Under the pieces are notes generated by a model. It worked only from the letters and a program-made list of their open reading frames with translations. It had not been told where the DNA came from and ran no database searches. This document shows, in pieces, positions 18,828 to 26,506 of a stretch of DNA of 64,000 nt. The stretch lies in NCBI RefSeq assembly GCF_001730305.1, contig NZ_MIJY01000044.1:210648-274647 (forward strand), given 5' to 3'. The position numbers and the translations under genes are program-made. How positions within the stretch are numbered: the stretch's first letter is position 1; each line of letters begins with the position of its first letter. Source of the stretch: Enterococcus termitis. Its GTDB lineage: Bacteria > Bacillota > Bacilli > Lactobacillales > Enterococcaceae.

Positions 18828-19340
18828 ATGTTTAATAAAAGGAAAATTAACATGTGGTTTCATCAAGGAGAGCTAGCTGTAAATGCAAAAGATCAGGAGC
18901 AGGCTGTCTATTTTTTTAAGCTGGTCATAGAAACATCAATTAAGTCTGGTGGTATTCAGCTGAATGAATGTTTCAATGCATTGGTTTATTTAGGAGATAT
19001 ATATAATGAAGAGAGATGCTTTGAAGAAGCGGAGTTACTTTATCAGATGGCGGCTGGCTTAGATCATAATGCAAAATATGTTTTATTGGTGAATGACCTA
19101 TTTCATGATGACTCTGGTTATCACGAAGATAAAAAACTGTGGTTGAAAAAGAATATGATTGATTATACCGACATTATTCAATCAAGAAAAAAGAACAGCT
19201 GGCAATTTCTTATTGATGAAAAGACCATAAAATATAAAAAAGCGTCATTGGTTGGCGTAAGAGAAGAGACAAACGAAAAAAATACAATGGACGATGCGTT
19301 CTGGTCATATGAAGATTCCCTTGACACATCAACTTTTTAA
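18828..19340 (+). CDS. TPR-like cytoplasmic protein, unknown
   Basis: A 170-residue protein with no signal or membrane segment. Residues 10-85 have a tetratricopeptide-like helical pattern (GELAVNAKDQEQAVYFF, then LVYLGDIYNEERCFEEAE). The C-terminal half is charged and aromatic. ATG 18828 follows AAAGGAG. A single gene between two hairpins. The function is not recognisable. Confidence 0.65.
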   Translation: MFNKRKINMWFHQGELAVNAKDQEQAVYFFKLVIETSIKSGGIQLNECFNALVYLGDIYNEERCFEEAELLYQMAAGLDHNAKYVLLVNDLFHDDSGYHEDKKLWLKKNMIDYTDIIQSRKKNSWQFLIDEKTIKYKKASLVGVREETNEKNTMDDAFWSYEDSLDTSTF

Positions 19341-19403
19341 GACAATATAAGTCAATCAAAATCATGAAAAAACAAAAGAAATAGAAATTATCCTTACAGT
19401 TTG

Positions 19404-19432
19404 TTGACTATGAAATTATTTTTCTTTAAAAT
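19404..19432 (+). promoter_or_regulatory. Strong promoter of the candidate non-coding RNA
   Basis: TTGACT (19404-19409), a 17-base spacer and TAAAAT (19427-19432). Transcription would start near 19439, where no gene follows for about 700 bases. Confidence 0.7.
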
Positions 19433-19438
19433 GAGTAG

Positions 19439-19688
19439 TAGATAGAAATGAATAAAATAAAAAAGGCACTTCATAAATCAGTTGGCGCTGATTCATGAAG
19501 CCCTGAGAAGTCAGATAACGCTGACCAATCAAGTTGCCCTGTCAATGTGTAACATCGACACTTTCCATTTTACTCAATTTTGAGAAAAATATCTAGAACT
19601 TTCTTTTTAGAGGTCTAGTTGGATCGTAAGATGCTTATTTACTGAACATGCAATGGTGTTGGCGTATTTTGCCAGCACCATTTTTTTG
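19439..19688 (+). ncRNA. Candidate small RNA of about 250 nt
   Basis: A good promoter (19404-19432) and a perfect intrinsic terminator (stem 19652-19663 with 19671-19682, then seven T) bracket about 250 bases with no convincing gene. Near the 5' end two related hairpin units follow one another: one around TCAGTTGGCGCTGA (within about 19469-19502) and one around GTCAGATAACGCTGAC (about 19513-19530). Each is followed by CCCTG. A third hairpin GTCAATGT/ACATCGAC comes next. A 16-codon ORF from ATG 19449 lacks a ribosome binding site. It matches none of the RNA families I know. Confidence 0.55.
19652..19688 (+). terminator. Intrinsic terminator of the candidate small RNA
   Basis: AATGGTGTTGGC pairs with GCCAGCACCATT around a GTATTTT loop, then TTTTTTT. 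Confidence 0.9.
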
Positions 19689-20129
19689 TTTTGTTTCTAT
19701 CTGGGAAGTGTGGAAATGGCGAGTGAGAGGACTTCTGAATAAGCCGATAGTCGGAATGAATGTAACTCCGCTTATTTTCACGCTTCTATGAACGATCAAG
19801 AATACAATAAATTGGACGGTTAACGTTTAGGTGGTAATGTTCGTTTCGATTTAAAAAGTTTTCGATCGTTCAAAGATGCGGACAGGTATAAGTGCAGAGA
19901 TGAGATCAAATGAAGTGGCAGTGGAGCTCGTTGGATTTCATCTGAAGCTATATCTGTTCGCATTTTTAAGCATGATTCAGCCAAAGCATGGCAGCTGTGA
20001 TTTGCTTTGCAACATGCAGCCCAAAGCAGTAGGGGGCCTTTTTTGATTTGTCAGCTGCTTTCTTCATAGCCATATAGAACAAAAAATGTTAGAATAGCCA
20101 AGACAAATCAAGTAGAGAGAGTGACAAAT
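19689..20129 (+). other. Gene-free structured region upstream of queA
   Basis: No gene is visible. Consecutive long-range helices can be drawn on the plus strand: AATAAGC (19738-19744) with GCTTATT (19770-19776); GAACGATC (19790-19797) with GATCGTTC (19864-19871); and ATGCGGACAGGTATA (19876-19890) with TATATCTGTTCGCAT (19949-19963). The last has a nested AGATGAGATC/GATTTCATCT helix and a T-run after it. GCTTTG (20004-20009) with CAAAGC (20022-20027) may form another. It could be a leader RNA for queA or an independent RNA. It does not match the preQ1 classes. Confidence 0.45.
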
Positions 20130-21161
20130 ATGCTTAGTACAGAAGATTTTGATTTTGAATTACCGGAAGAACTGATTGCTCAAACACCATTAAAAGACCG
20201 AACAAGTTCACGTCTTTTAGTTTTAAATCGTGAAACTGAAGAAATGGAAGATAAACACTTTCATGATATTGTAGATGAATTACAGGCTGGAGACGCGTTG
20301 GTCATGAATGATACTCGAGTGCTACCAGCACGTTTATATGGAGAAAAACCTGATACTGGCGGTCATTTAGAGGTGCTTCTTTTGACCAACACAGAAGGAG
20401 ATACTTGGGAAACACTAATAAAACCAGCTAAAAGAGCCAAAGTAGGCACGCACATTCATTTTGGTGACGGTCGATTGACCGCGACCGTCGTAGAAGAATT
20501 GGATCATGGCGGACGAATTGTGACGTTTGATTATGATGGGATTTTTTTGGAAATCCTAGAATCACTGGGAGAAATGCCGTTGCCACCGTACATCAAAGAA
20601 CGTTTGGAAGATCCTGAACGTTACCAAACTGTGTACGCTAAAGAAAATGGCTCTGCGGCAGCTCCTACGGCTGGTTTGCACTTCACGCAAGAGTTACTTG
20701 ATAAAATCCAAGAAAAAGGTGTGAAGCTAGTCTATTTGACGTTACACGTAGGTTTAGGTACATTCCGTCCTGTTAGTGTGGATAATATCGCTGAACATGA
20801 AATGCATAGTGAATTTTACCGTCTAACAGAAGCTGCCGCAGAACAGTTAAATGAGGTTCGTAAGCAAGGAGGCAAAATCGTCGCTGTTGGAACAACATCT
20901 ATCCGTACATTGGAAACGATTGGTACAAAATTTGATGGTCAAATCAAAGCTGATAGTGGTTGGACAGATATTTTTATTACTCCTGGCTACGAATTTAAAG
21001 TCGTACAGGCTTTTTCAACAAATTTTCATTTACCTAAGTCAACCTTAGTAATGTTGGTTAGCGCTTTTGCTGGTCGAAATTTGACATTAGCAGCGTATCA
21101 GCACGCCATTGACGAACATTACCGATTTTTTAGTTTCGGTGACGCGATGTTTGTAAAATAA
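20130..21161 (+). CDS. queA: S-adenosylmethionine:tRNA ribosyltransferase-isomerase
   Basis: A 343-residue cytoplasmic enzyme that transfers and isomerises the ribosyl group of SAM onto preQ1 in tRNA, giving epoxyqueuosine. Family motifs are present: [49 protein letters not shown] and the C-terminal [23 protein letters not shown] 20130 fits the family N-terminus [12 protein letters not shown] 20121 is a poorer start inside the AGAGAGTG binding site. The partners queH (34482) and tgt (57785) lie elsewhere in the window. A terminator follows. Confidence 0.95.
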   Translation: MLSTEDFDFELPEELIAQTPLKDRTSSRLLVLNRETEEMEDKHFHDIVDELQAGDALVMNDTRVLPARLYGEKPDTGGHLEVLLLTNTEGDTWETLIKPAKRAKVGTHIHFGDGRLTATVVEELDHGGRIVTFDYDGIFLEILESLGEMPLPPYIKERLEDPERYQTVYAKENGSAAAPTAGLHFTQELLDKIQEKGVKLVYLTLHVGLGTFRPVSVDNIAEHEMHSEFYRLTEAAAEQLNEVRKQGGKIVAVGTTSIRTLETIGTKFDGQIKADSGWTDIFITPGYEFKVVQAFSTNFHLPKSTLVMLVSAFAGRNLTLAAYQHAIDEHYRFFSFGDAMFVK

Positions 21162-21176
21162 TCAATCAAAAAAATA

Positions 21177-21229
21177 AAAACGCATTAGCTGCTTCCCCTA
21201 ATTAGGTTGGCAGTCAATGCGTTTTTTTG
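21177..21229 (+). terminator. Intrinsic terminator after queA
   Basis: AAAAACGCATT-A-GCTGC pairs with GCAGT-C-AATGCGTTTTT, with T residues behind. Confidence 0.85.
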
Positions 21230-21247
21230 GATTCGAGGTAGTAACAG

Positions 21248-21646
21248 TTATAAGCCGCTTAATAATAAGGTTTGAGATAACTCTCTTTTACGGACGGATC
21301 TTGGTAGGAAGCAACGAATTTCATCTTCATTGAATCCGATTTGTAGTCTTTTTTCATCGATCATAATTGGACGACGTAATAGTCCAGGATTATCTTTTAC
21401 AAGTTCTAAAAGTTCGTGTAAAGGCAATTCATTGATATCTATAGCAAGTTTTTGGAAGATTTTAGAACGAATCGAGATAATATCTTCTGTTCCTTCTTCG
21501 GTAAGAATTAATATATTTTTTAGTTCATCAAGTGTAATAGGTGTAGTGCCAAAGTTTTTTTCTTCAAATGGAATCTCATGGTCAACCAGCCACTTTCTCG
21601 CTTTTCTACATGATGTACAGCTATTTGTCGTATAGAGTTTTAACAT
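21248..21646 (-). CDS. spx: Spx/ArsC-family regulator
   Basis: A 132-residue Spx-type protein, the usual length. The redox-switch C-x-x-C is present at residues 10-13 (NSCTSCRKARKWL). The family core follows: EEKNFGTTPITLDEL, RSKIFQKL, GLLRRPIMIDEKRLQIGFNEDEIRCFLPR. Spx binds the alpha subunit of RNA polymerase and activates thiol-stress genes under disulfide stress. ATG 21646 gives the normal N-terminus MLKLYTTNSC; ATG 21655 is also possible. It may be one of several Spx paralogues of the genome. It is monocistronic and convergent with queA. Confidence 0.9.
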   Translation of the reverse strand: MLKLYTTNSCTSCRKARKWLVDHEIPFEEKNFGTTPITLDELKNILILTEEGTEDIISIRSKIFQKLAIDINELPLHELLELVKDNPGLLRRPIMIDEKRLQIGFNEDEIRCFLPRSVRKRELSQTLLLSGL

Positions 21647-22018
21647 AAATTTCATATCCTTTCGAAAATATTGGTACATACCTCTTAACAACTATAATAT
21701 ACGAAAAGTAAAAAATTAACAAAACAAATGCTTTCGAAAAGGTGGCTTATTTCTATTAAAAGAGAGAAATAAATACATTTTTTATTTTTTTGTTATTCTT
21801 TTGTCGAAATCAGGCTATTTTATAGGTTATCTTGATATAGAAGCATGTTATCTAAATATATACATTTTATTAAGAATGTTAGTGAATAAAATGAGAATAA
21901 AATTACTTATTTTACATGAGGCAGAAAGAAAACACCGAAAAAATAAAATGGACATAGTATTTTAACTATTTTTTTATTATTATTAAGGATAAGGGGTTTT
22001 AAAAAAGGAGAGGAAATC
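21647..22018. other. Divergent intergenic region spx / lanM
   Basis: About 370 bases, very AT-rich. A small hairpin (TTATTTCT...AGAGAAATAA) lies near 21750-21775. ATAGT and ACTAT arms six bases apart lie at 21955-21970. No promoter stands out clearly among many AT-rich hexamers. The lanM ribosome binding site AAAGGAGAGG is at 22004-22013. Confidence 0.4.
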
Positions 22019-24922
22019 ATGATAGAAGAGTTGACTTATAGTTATGCGGCAACAAGTTCAGAACGAATCCAAAGCTGGCGTAGTTTACAACTAGGTGAAG
22101 AAGAGTGTCAACGTGCATTAACTAAATGGCAAGCGCGAAAAAGTTTACTGAAACCGCTTGATTTTAAAAGAATGCTAGAACAAAGTTCTTACGATGAACG
22201 TACGTTTAGCCGGGCGCTGGTCTCATTTACTGAAGAGCGGGCAAACGTATTATTACCGCTGATCGAAAAGAGTCAATGGTTTCAATTACACCAAGAGATT
22301 TTTAGAGAAGAAATTCAGATTTGTGAGTTTAGTTTAAAAGCTGCCTTGCGCTTCCATTTGGCTTTTTATGAAAAACAGATTCGAAAGTTTAGTCAATCAT
22401 TTTCTAAGATTCAACTACCAGAACAAGTAATTGCTCATTTAGTCGACCAGTTGGCAGAGGAACTCTTCTTTATTGCACAAAAAACACTTGCTTGGGATGT
22501 TCATCAAATGATTGAAGAGTATCAGCTCCAGAGTGAATCAAAAGAAACGGAGTTTACCCGCTACATCGAAGAATTTCTTGGAGATAAAAAGAGAACCTTC
22601 CTCTTTTTCGCAGAATATCCGACCTTGGCTAGAGTATTAGCGACCAGACTGACCTTTGCTTGTGAAGTCATCGAAGAATTTCTTACAGCTATAAATGACT
22701 CAACAGAGCTTTTGTCAGAAACTTTCGCTATTAAAGCACCTTTCCAATTAGATCACATAGAACTGGGACAAGGTGATAGCCATGATCGAGGCAAAACAGT
22801 GATTCAGTTTCAAATACAAGAAACACCTCTGATTTTTAAATTTAAGGATTTGACCATAGGTGAACGATTTAATGAGCTATTAACTTATATTGAAACCCTA
22901 AGCTCGGCTCCTCCTTTTTATAAAATAAAAAGGGTGCTCCAATCCGGATTTACTATTGAAGAAAAAGTAACCTATCAAGAATGCTTCAAAGAACATGAGG
23001 TGAGTGATTTTTATCACCAGTATGGTCAGCTTTTAGCTATTACTTATTGGTTAGGCGCAACGGATCTACACATGGAAAATCTGATCGCTCACGGTTGTCA
23101 CCCCGTTCTGATTGACGTAGAGACACTTATTCGACCGGATATCTTAAGCTCGACTAAAAAAGATTCTCGGCAACGTAGAATAGAAAAAAATTCAGTGCTT
23201 GTTACTGGGTTGATCCCGCAGCGAGAGCAGTGGAAACGGGAACTGGATTTAGATGCCTTATCTGGGACAAAACAGAAACTTCCTCAAAAAGTACGAAGGT
23301 TGCAAGAGGCTCATTCAAGTAACATTGGCTTTCGTTTAGAAGAAGCGTACATGGAGGCAGCTCAAAATATTCCTCGTTTTAATGGACAAGATGTTGATTA
23401 TCACAAGTACAGTCAGGTGATTCAACGGGCTTTTAAAGAGATGAATACTCTTTTACTAGAAAATAAGGCGGTCTTTATTGCCAAAGTTAAAGAATTATTC
23501 CAAGAAACAAGAATTCGTTTAATTTACAGAGATACTCAAGATTATGGGAATTTATTGAATTTTACACTGCATACTGATTGCATGTCTAATTATATTGAAC
23601 GGGAAAAAATCATTGAAAATGTATGGGCAAGTAAAGTAGTTCCACCCCAGCTCAAGTCGGTAGAGGTACAGAATCTGCTCGTTCATGATGTTCCTTTATT
23701 TACCGCAAATACATCTTCCACTAGTGTTTATGCGGATGGTCAAGAATTTCAACAAGTGTTAAACATCTCGCCGTTAGAACACACACTTACACATATGGAA
23801 AAGATAACTGAAAAAACGAGTCATTTTTCTTATCTTTTACTGAAAGAAAGCTTAGAGACACTAGACTATACTTTGCAGGAAATAACAATCTCAGAAAAAA
23901 ATTCAGAGATTCAGTCACCACTGCTACGTAAAGCCGCTAATATTGGCGATAAAATCATTGGTAATCTAGTAGTAGATCTCAAAGAACAAACAATTGACTG
24001 GTTGTCTGTTTTGCCGGAGCAAGGCAATAAAGTTGGGGTAACTTATCCAACGACTAATCTTTACGAAGGGAGTGCTGGACTGTATTTATATTTTGTCTAC
24101 TTACATCATTATGTCCCTAAAGATGAGTATCAAATGGTCATTACGCTTTTAGAAAAGGAAGTTTTTCTTTCCGAAGACTCAAAAGAGGATTATGAAAGTG
24201 CCTTTTTCGCTGAAGGAATGCGTCTTACAACAGCATTTTATGTCAATCGATTGCTTAAGGATAAGAAGCATCGAGTCTATTTAGAAAAAAGTTTGGACGT
24301 TCTATATCAAAAGCCGCTTACTCAAACGGAGCAAGTGAATGATTGGATTTATGGAAGAAGTAGTTTGCTTGCTGTAGTAGCAGCGATTTTCACTGAATAT
24401 CGGTTGCCCATTGCAAAAAAAATACTTGCAAGATACATTGATTCGATTGAGTGTCAAGAGATGGCCAACAATAGTTTTGCTCATGGGTATGGAGGGATTT
24501 TATACGGACTACACCAAGCAAATCAAGTGCTGCAAAGCAACAGAAGTGAAGCTCTTTTTCAATGGTATCAAGAACAATTCAAAGAAAATCTAGCAATAGA
24601 AGAAAGTCTAAATGATTCATGGTGCCGTGGTACATCGGGAATCAAGTACCTATGTGATGTACTCCATATTGATTTTCCAAAAAAACAAAGAAAAGTGACG
24701 CAAGAAGTCACTGATGATTGCCTCTGCCATGGAACTTGCGGACGTTTAGATTATTATGTAGATGATAATTTTTTGGCAAGGAACAACTACTTTTTAAAAG
24801 CTGATCAGGAAAATTGTCCACTGGGGCTTTTTTGTGGGCTTTCAGGCATAGGTTATCAATTACTGCGGGCATTTGATCCGGAAAAAGTTCCATCTATTCA
24901 ATTTTTTGGCAAAACAATCTGA
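22019..24922 (+). CDS. lanM: Class II lanthipeptide synthetase (LanM)
   Basis: A 967-residue bifunctional enzyme that dehydrates Ser/Thr in a precursor peptide and then forms (methyl)lanthionine rings with Cys. The N-terminal kinase-like dehydratase carries the expected residues: FKFKDL near 285, Asp349-x-His351 to Asn354 (TDLHMENL) and Asp366/Glu368 (IDVETL). The C-terminal LanC-like cyclase has AHGYGG and all three zinc ligands: Cys869 (SWCRG), Cys903 and His904 (CHG). The enzyme looks intact. The precursor gene follows at 24994. No LanT transporter-protease, immunity ABC genes or two-component system lie nearby, which is unusual for class II clusters. Confidence 0.95.
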   Translation: MIEELTYSYAATSSERIQSWRSLQLGEEECQRALTKWQARKSLLKPLDFKRMLEQSSYDERTFSRALVSFTEERANVLLPLIEKSQWFQLHQEIFREEIQICEFSLKAALRFHLAFYEKQIRKFSQSFSKIQLPEQVIAHLVDQLAEELFFIAQKTLAWDVHQMIEEYQLQSESKETEFTRYIEEFLGDKKRTFLFFAEYPTLARVLATRLTFACEVIEEFLTAINDSTELLSETFAIKAPFQLDHIELGQGDSHDRGKTVIQFQIQETPLIFKFKDLTIGERFNELLTYIETLSSAPPFYKIKRVLQSGFTIEEKVTYQECFKEHEVSDFYHQYGQLLAITYWLGATDLHMENLIAHGCHPVLIDVETLIRPDILSSTKKDSRQRRIEKNSVLVTGLIPQREQWKRELDLDALSGTKQKLPQKVRRLQEAHSSNIGFRLEEAYMEAAQNIPRFNGQDVDYHKYSQVIQRAFKEMNTLLLENKAVFIAKVKELFQETRIRLIYRDTQDYGNLLNFTLHTDCMSNYIEREKIIENVWASKVVPPQLKSVEVQNLLVHDVPLFTANTSSTSVYADGQEFQQVLNISPLEHTLTHMEKITEKTSHFSYLLLKESLETLDYTLQEITISEKNSEIQSPLLRKAANIGDKIIGNLVVDLKEQTIDWLSVLPEQGNKVGVTYPTTNLYEGSAGLYLYFVYLHHYVPKDEYQMVITLLEKEVFLSEDSKEDYESAFFAEGMRLTTAFYVNRLLKDKKHRVYLEKSLDVLYQKPLTQTEQVNDWIYGRSSLLAVVAAIFTEYRLPIAKKILARYIDSIECQEMANNSFAHGYGGILYGLHQANQVLQSNRSEALFQWYQEQFKENLAIEESLNDSWCRGTSGIKYLCDVLHIDFPKKQRKVTQEVTDDCLCHGTCGRLDYYVDDNFLARNNYFLKADQENCPLGLFCGLSGIGYQLLRAFDPEKVPSIQFFGKTI

Positions 24923-24931
24923 AAAAAGAAC

Positions 24932-24960
24932 TTTACTTATTATGAAGAACGTCTTATAAT
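24932..24960 (+). promoter_or_regulatory. Separate promoter for the lanthipeptide precursor
   Basis: TTTACT (24932-24937), a 17-base spacer and a perfect TATAAT (24955-24960) lie between lanM and the precursor gene. The peptide can therefore be made in excess of its enzyme. Confidence 0.65.
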
Positions 24961-24993
24961 CAAATTATTAAAGCAAGGGGGAGAAAAAATATT

Positions 24994-25167
24994 ATGAGAA
25001 AATTATCTATTGAAAAAATGGAAGCAGAAAAGAATGTAAAAAATGTGGATGCAGTTGTTGGTGCTTCGTTTGAAAGAAGTAAAAACTCAGAAGATACTAT
25101 TGATCGTTCAGAAACGATTGTTGCAAATACTGTAGGTGGTTGGTCAAGATTAATTTGCTGGCCGTAA
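24994..25167 (+). CDS. lanA: Lanthipeptide precursor peptide (57 aa)
   Basis: ATG 24994 follows AAGGGGGAG (24975-24983), a promoter at 24932-24960 and the lanM stop. The peptide begins MRKLSIEKMEAEKN, continues with an acidic leader containing VDAVVGA (residues 18-24) and ends NTVGGWSRLICWP. There is a single Cys (Cys55) and several Ser/Thr, with Ser51 four residues before it, so one small lanthionine ring is expected. Two leader-cleavage points are possible. After GA at 23-24 it would leave a 33-residue core. After Gly48-Gly49 it would leave an 8-residue core, WSRLICWP. It resembles no lantibiotic known to me. A strong terminator follows at once. Confidence 0.85.
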   Translation: MRKLSIEKMEAEKNVKNVDAVVGASFERSKNSEDTIDRSETIVANTVGGWSRLICWP

Positions 25168-25176
25168 AATTTTACA

Positions 25177-25209
25177 AAAAAAAAGCTAACTTCGGTTAGC
25201 TTTTTTTTA
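25177..25209 (+). terminator. Intrinsic terminator after the precursor gene
   Basis: AAAAGCTAAC-TTCG-GTTAGCTTTT with a long T-run: a very stable tetraloop hairpin. Confidence 0.95.
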
Positions 25210-25281
25210 AATTGATTTTTTCAAAACCATAATACCAATGGCTTCGGTAGTAGAAATGATCAATACCGAAAAGTTTAAAAT

Positions 25282-25539
25282 CTATGAGTATGCCAACTCG
25301 TTATAAGAAGCAACTTCATAGAATAAATTACTCAGTGAGAAAAGTATTATCAAAGTAATGATGAAAGAAATAAAGCTTGCTGTTGAAATTATTTTCTTTC
25401 CGCGCTCATCTTTTCCTTCTTTGCTGAAGAAAAAGTAAACAGAATACACGATAAATACAATAGACAATACAACTACTACTAGGCTAGACCAATGATTTAC
25501 AGGCAAGTTATCAAAAAAAGATTTTAGTGATTCGATCAT
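25282..25539 (-). CDS. Small two-helix membrane protein
   Basis: An 85-residue protein with two membrane segments (about residues 17-38, SSLVVVVLSIVFIVYSVYFFF, and 48-70). A short charged loop KEGKDERGKK lies between them. ATG 25539 follows AAAGGAT. It lies 19 bases downstream of the XRE regulator gene in the same operon. Pairs of a small membrane protein and an XRE regulator are common in Firmicutes, and some act as immunity or stress units. A role in immunity to the adjacent lanthipeptide is possible from position but unproven. Confidence 0.7.
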   Translation of the reverse strand: MIESLKSFFDNLPVNHWSSLVVVVLSIVFIVYSVYFFFSKEGKDERGKKIISTASFISFIITLIILFSLSNLFYEVASYNELAYS

Positions 25540-25558
25540 AATTTATCCTTTCCTTCCG

Positions 25559-25813
25559 TTAGTCGGTTGCGTTACTTGTTTGCTCGTCTTCTGTTAGTTT
25601 TTTGAACGTGAAGATTTGTTCAATCGGCACTTCAAAAACATCGGCTATGTCGTGAGCTAATAAAAGGGAAGGATTGTACCTATTTCTTTCTAGTTGAATG
25701 ATAGTTTGTCTAGATACTCCAACTTTATCAGCAAGTTCCTGTTGGGTCATGCGTTTCATAGCTCTGTAGACGTGAATGGAACTCTCAAAGGATGAGTTCT
25801 TCTTTTTTGGCAA
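25559..25813 (-). CDS. XRE-family HTH regulator
   Basis: An 84-residue single-domain Cro/CI-type regulator with the helix-turn-helix MTQQELADKVGVSRQT and IIQLERNRYNPS, followed by DIADVFEVPIEQIF. TTG 25813 is chosen because GGAGGGA lies seven bases before it; the frame extends to a TTG at 25828 inside that site. It is the first gene of a two-gene minus-strand operon with the small membrane protein. ATAGTCACTAT, a perfect odd palindrome, lies upstream at 25860-25870 and could be its operator. Confidence 0.85.
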   Translation of the reverse strand: MPKKKNSSFESSIHVYRAMKRMTQQELADKVGVSRQTIIQLERNRYNPSLLLAHDIADVFEVPIEQIFTFKKLTEDEQTSNATD

Positions 25814-25907
25814 TGCAAATCCCTCCAATAGTCTAATTTATGTATCAAATAAAAAGCGCATAGTCACTATACCATATCTTACTTTCACTTACAAATATCT
25901 TGCAAAG

Positions 25908-25937
25908 AAAAAAGCCAAGCTTCTCGAGGAGCTTGGC
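25908..25937 (-). terminator. Minus-strand intrinsic terminator
   Basis: GCCAAGCTTCTC (25914-25925) pairs with GAGGAGCTTGGC (25926-25937), with one wobble. On the minus strand it is followed by TTTTTT (25913-25908). It would end a transcript coming from about 26300. Confidence 0.7.
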
Positions 25938-26305
25938 CGTTGTTTCTGGAAGGAATCAGCGTATTGAATGATGTTTTTTTTACTTTTAGATATACATGCA
26001 AAGTAAATAGTTGAATTTCTTGTTCATAAACCAAATGTTGTCTTCATTACATTTTCTACATTTCTTTAAAAAACTTTTTTTAATCAAACTATCTTTATAT
26101 GCATATTTTAATAAAATGTGAGTGAAACGTTGTTACTTTTACGCATATTCACTATTTGTAAAGATGTTTTTATGATTTTTTTTTACTCTGCACATACAGT
26201 TTTGTGAAAGGTGAATCTTGTTCTGCTAACAATTTTGTGTTTACTCATTTCATGCTTCGAGAAATTCTTCAATACAGCTGATGTATCCTCCTTCCTTCTA
26301 TAATT

Positions 26306-26334
26306 ATAGTAACATAAAAAGTAAGCGTTTTCAA
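26306..26334 (-). promoter_or_regulatory. Minus-strand promoter overlapped by a cre-like site
   Basis: On the minus strand TTGAAA (26334-26329), a 17-base spacer and TACTAT (26311-26306). TGAAAACGCTTACT (26333-26320) matches the CcpA cre consensus at all but the last base and overlaps the -35, so catabolite repression is expected. Confidence 0.55.
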
Positions 26335-26425
26335 TATAAAAGCACTTTTTTTATGCGATTTTTAGAAATAGTTCCTAATGATTAGAAGAATCTCAGAAAG
26401 AAAAATGAAAAATTAGCCATATTTA

Positions 26426-26470
26426 TTGAAGTTCAAAAAAAAAACATGGTATAGTGGATATAGCTACTAT
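26426..26470 (+). promoter_or_regulatory. Promoter of the P-type ATPase with an operator-like motif
   Basis: TTGAAG (26426-26431), an 18-base spacer and TATAGT (26450-26455, extended by TGG). ATAGCTACTAT at 26460-26470 lies at the expected start point and differs by one base from the ATAGTNACTAT motif. Confidence 0.55.
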
Positions 26471-26506
26471 ATTAATAGAAGGAAAAATTAAGAATGGGGG
26501 GATAGG

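Larger units (their letters stand above)
25814..26506. other. Long intergenic region with a minus-strand transcription unit and no clear gene
   Basis: About 690 bases. It holds the XRE promoter region, a minus-strand terminator (25908-25937), a minus-strand promoter with a cre-like box (26306-26334), a strong AAGGAGG-like site on the minus strand (26287-26293) and the P-type ATPase promoter (26426-26455). The only minus-strand ORF after that Shine-Dalgarno is about 29 codons from TTG 26271, too far from the site to be convincing. Confidence 0.5.

Noticed and set aside
19800..19870. Possible T-box before queA (AGGTGGTAATG segment)
   Set aside because: The segment only partly resembles the T-box sequence AGGGTGGTACCGCG, and stem I features and an aminoacyl-tRNA or amino-acid gene are missing.
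25938..26271. 29-codon minus-strand ORF from TTG 26271
   Set aside because: The Shine-Dalgarno is about 15 bases away, too far, and the rest of the transcript has no other ORF; kept only as a candidate transcript.
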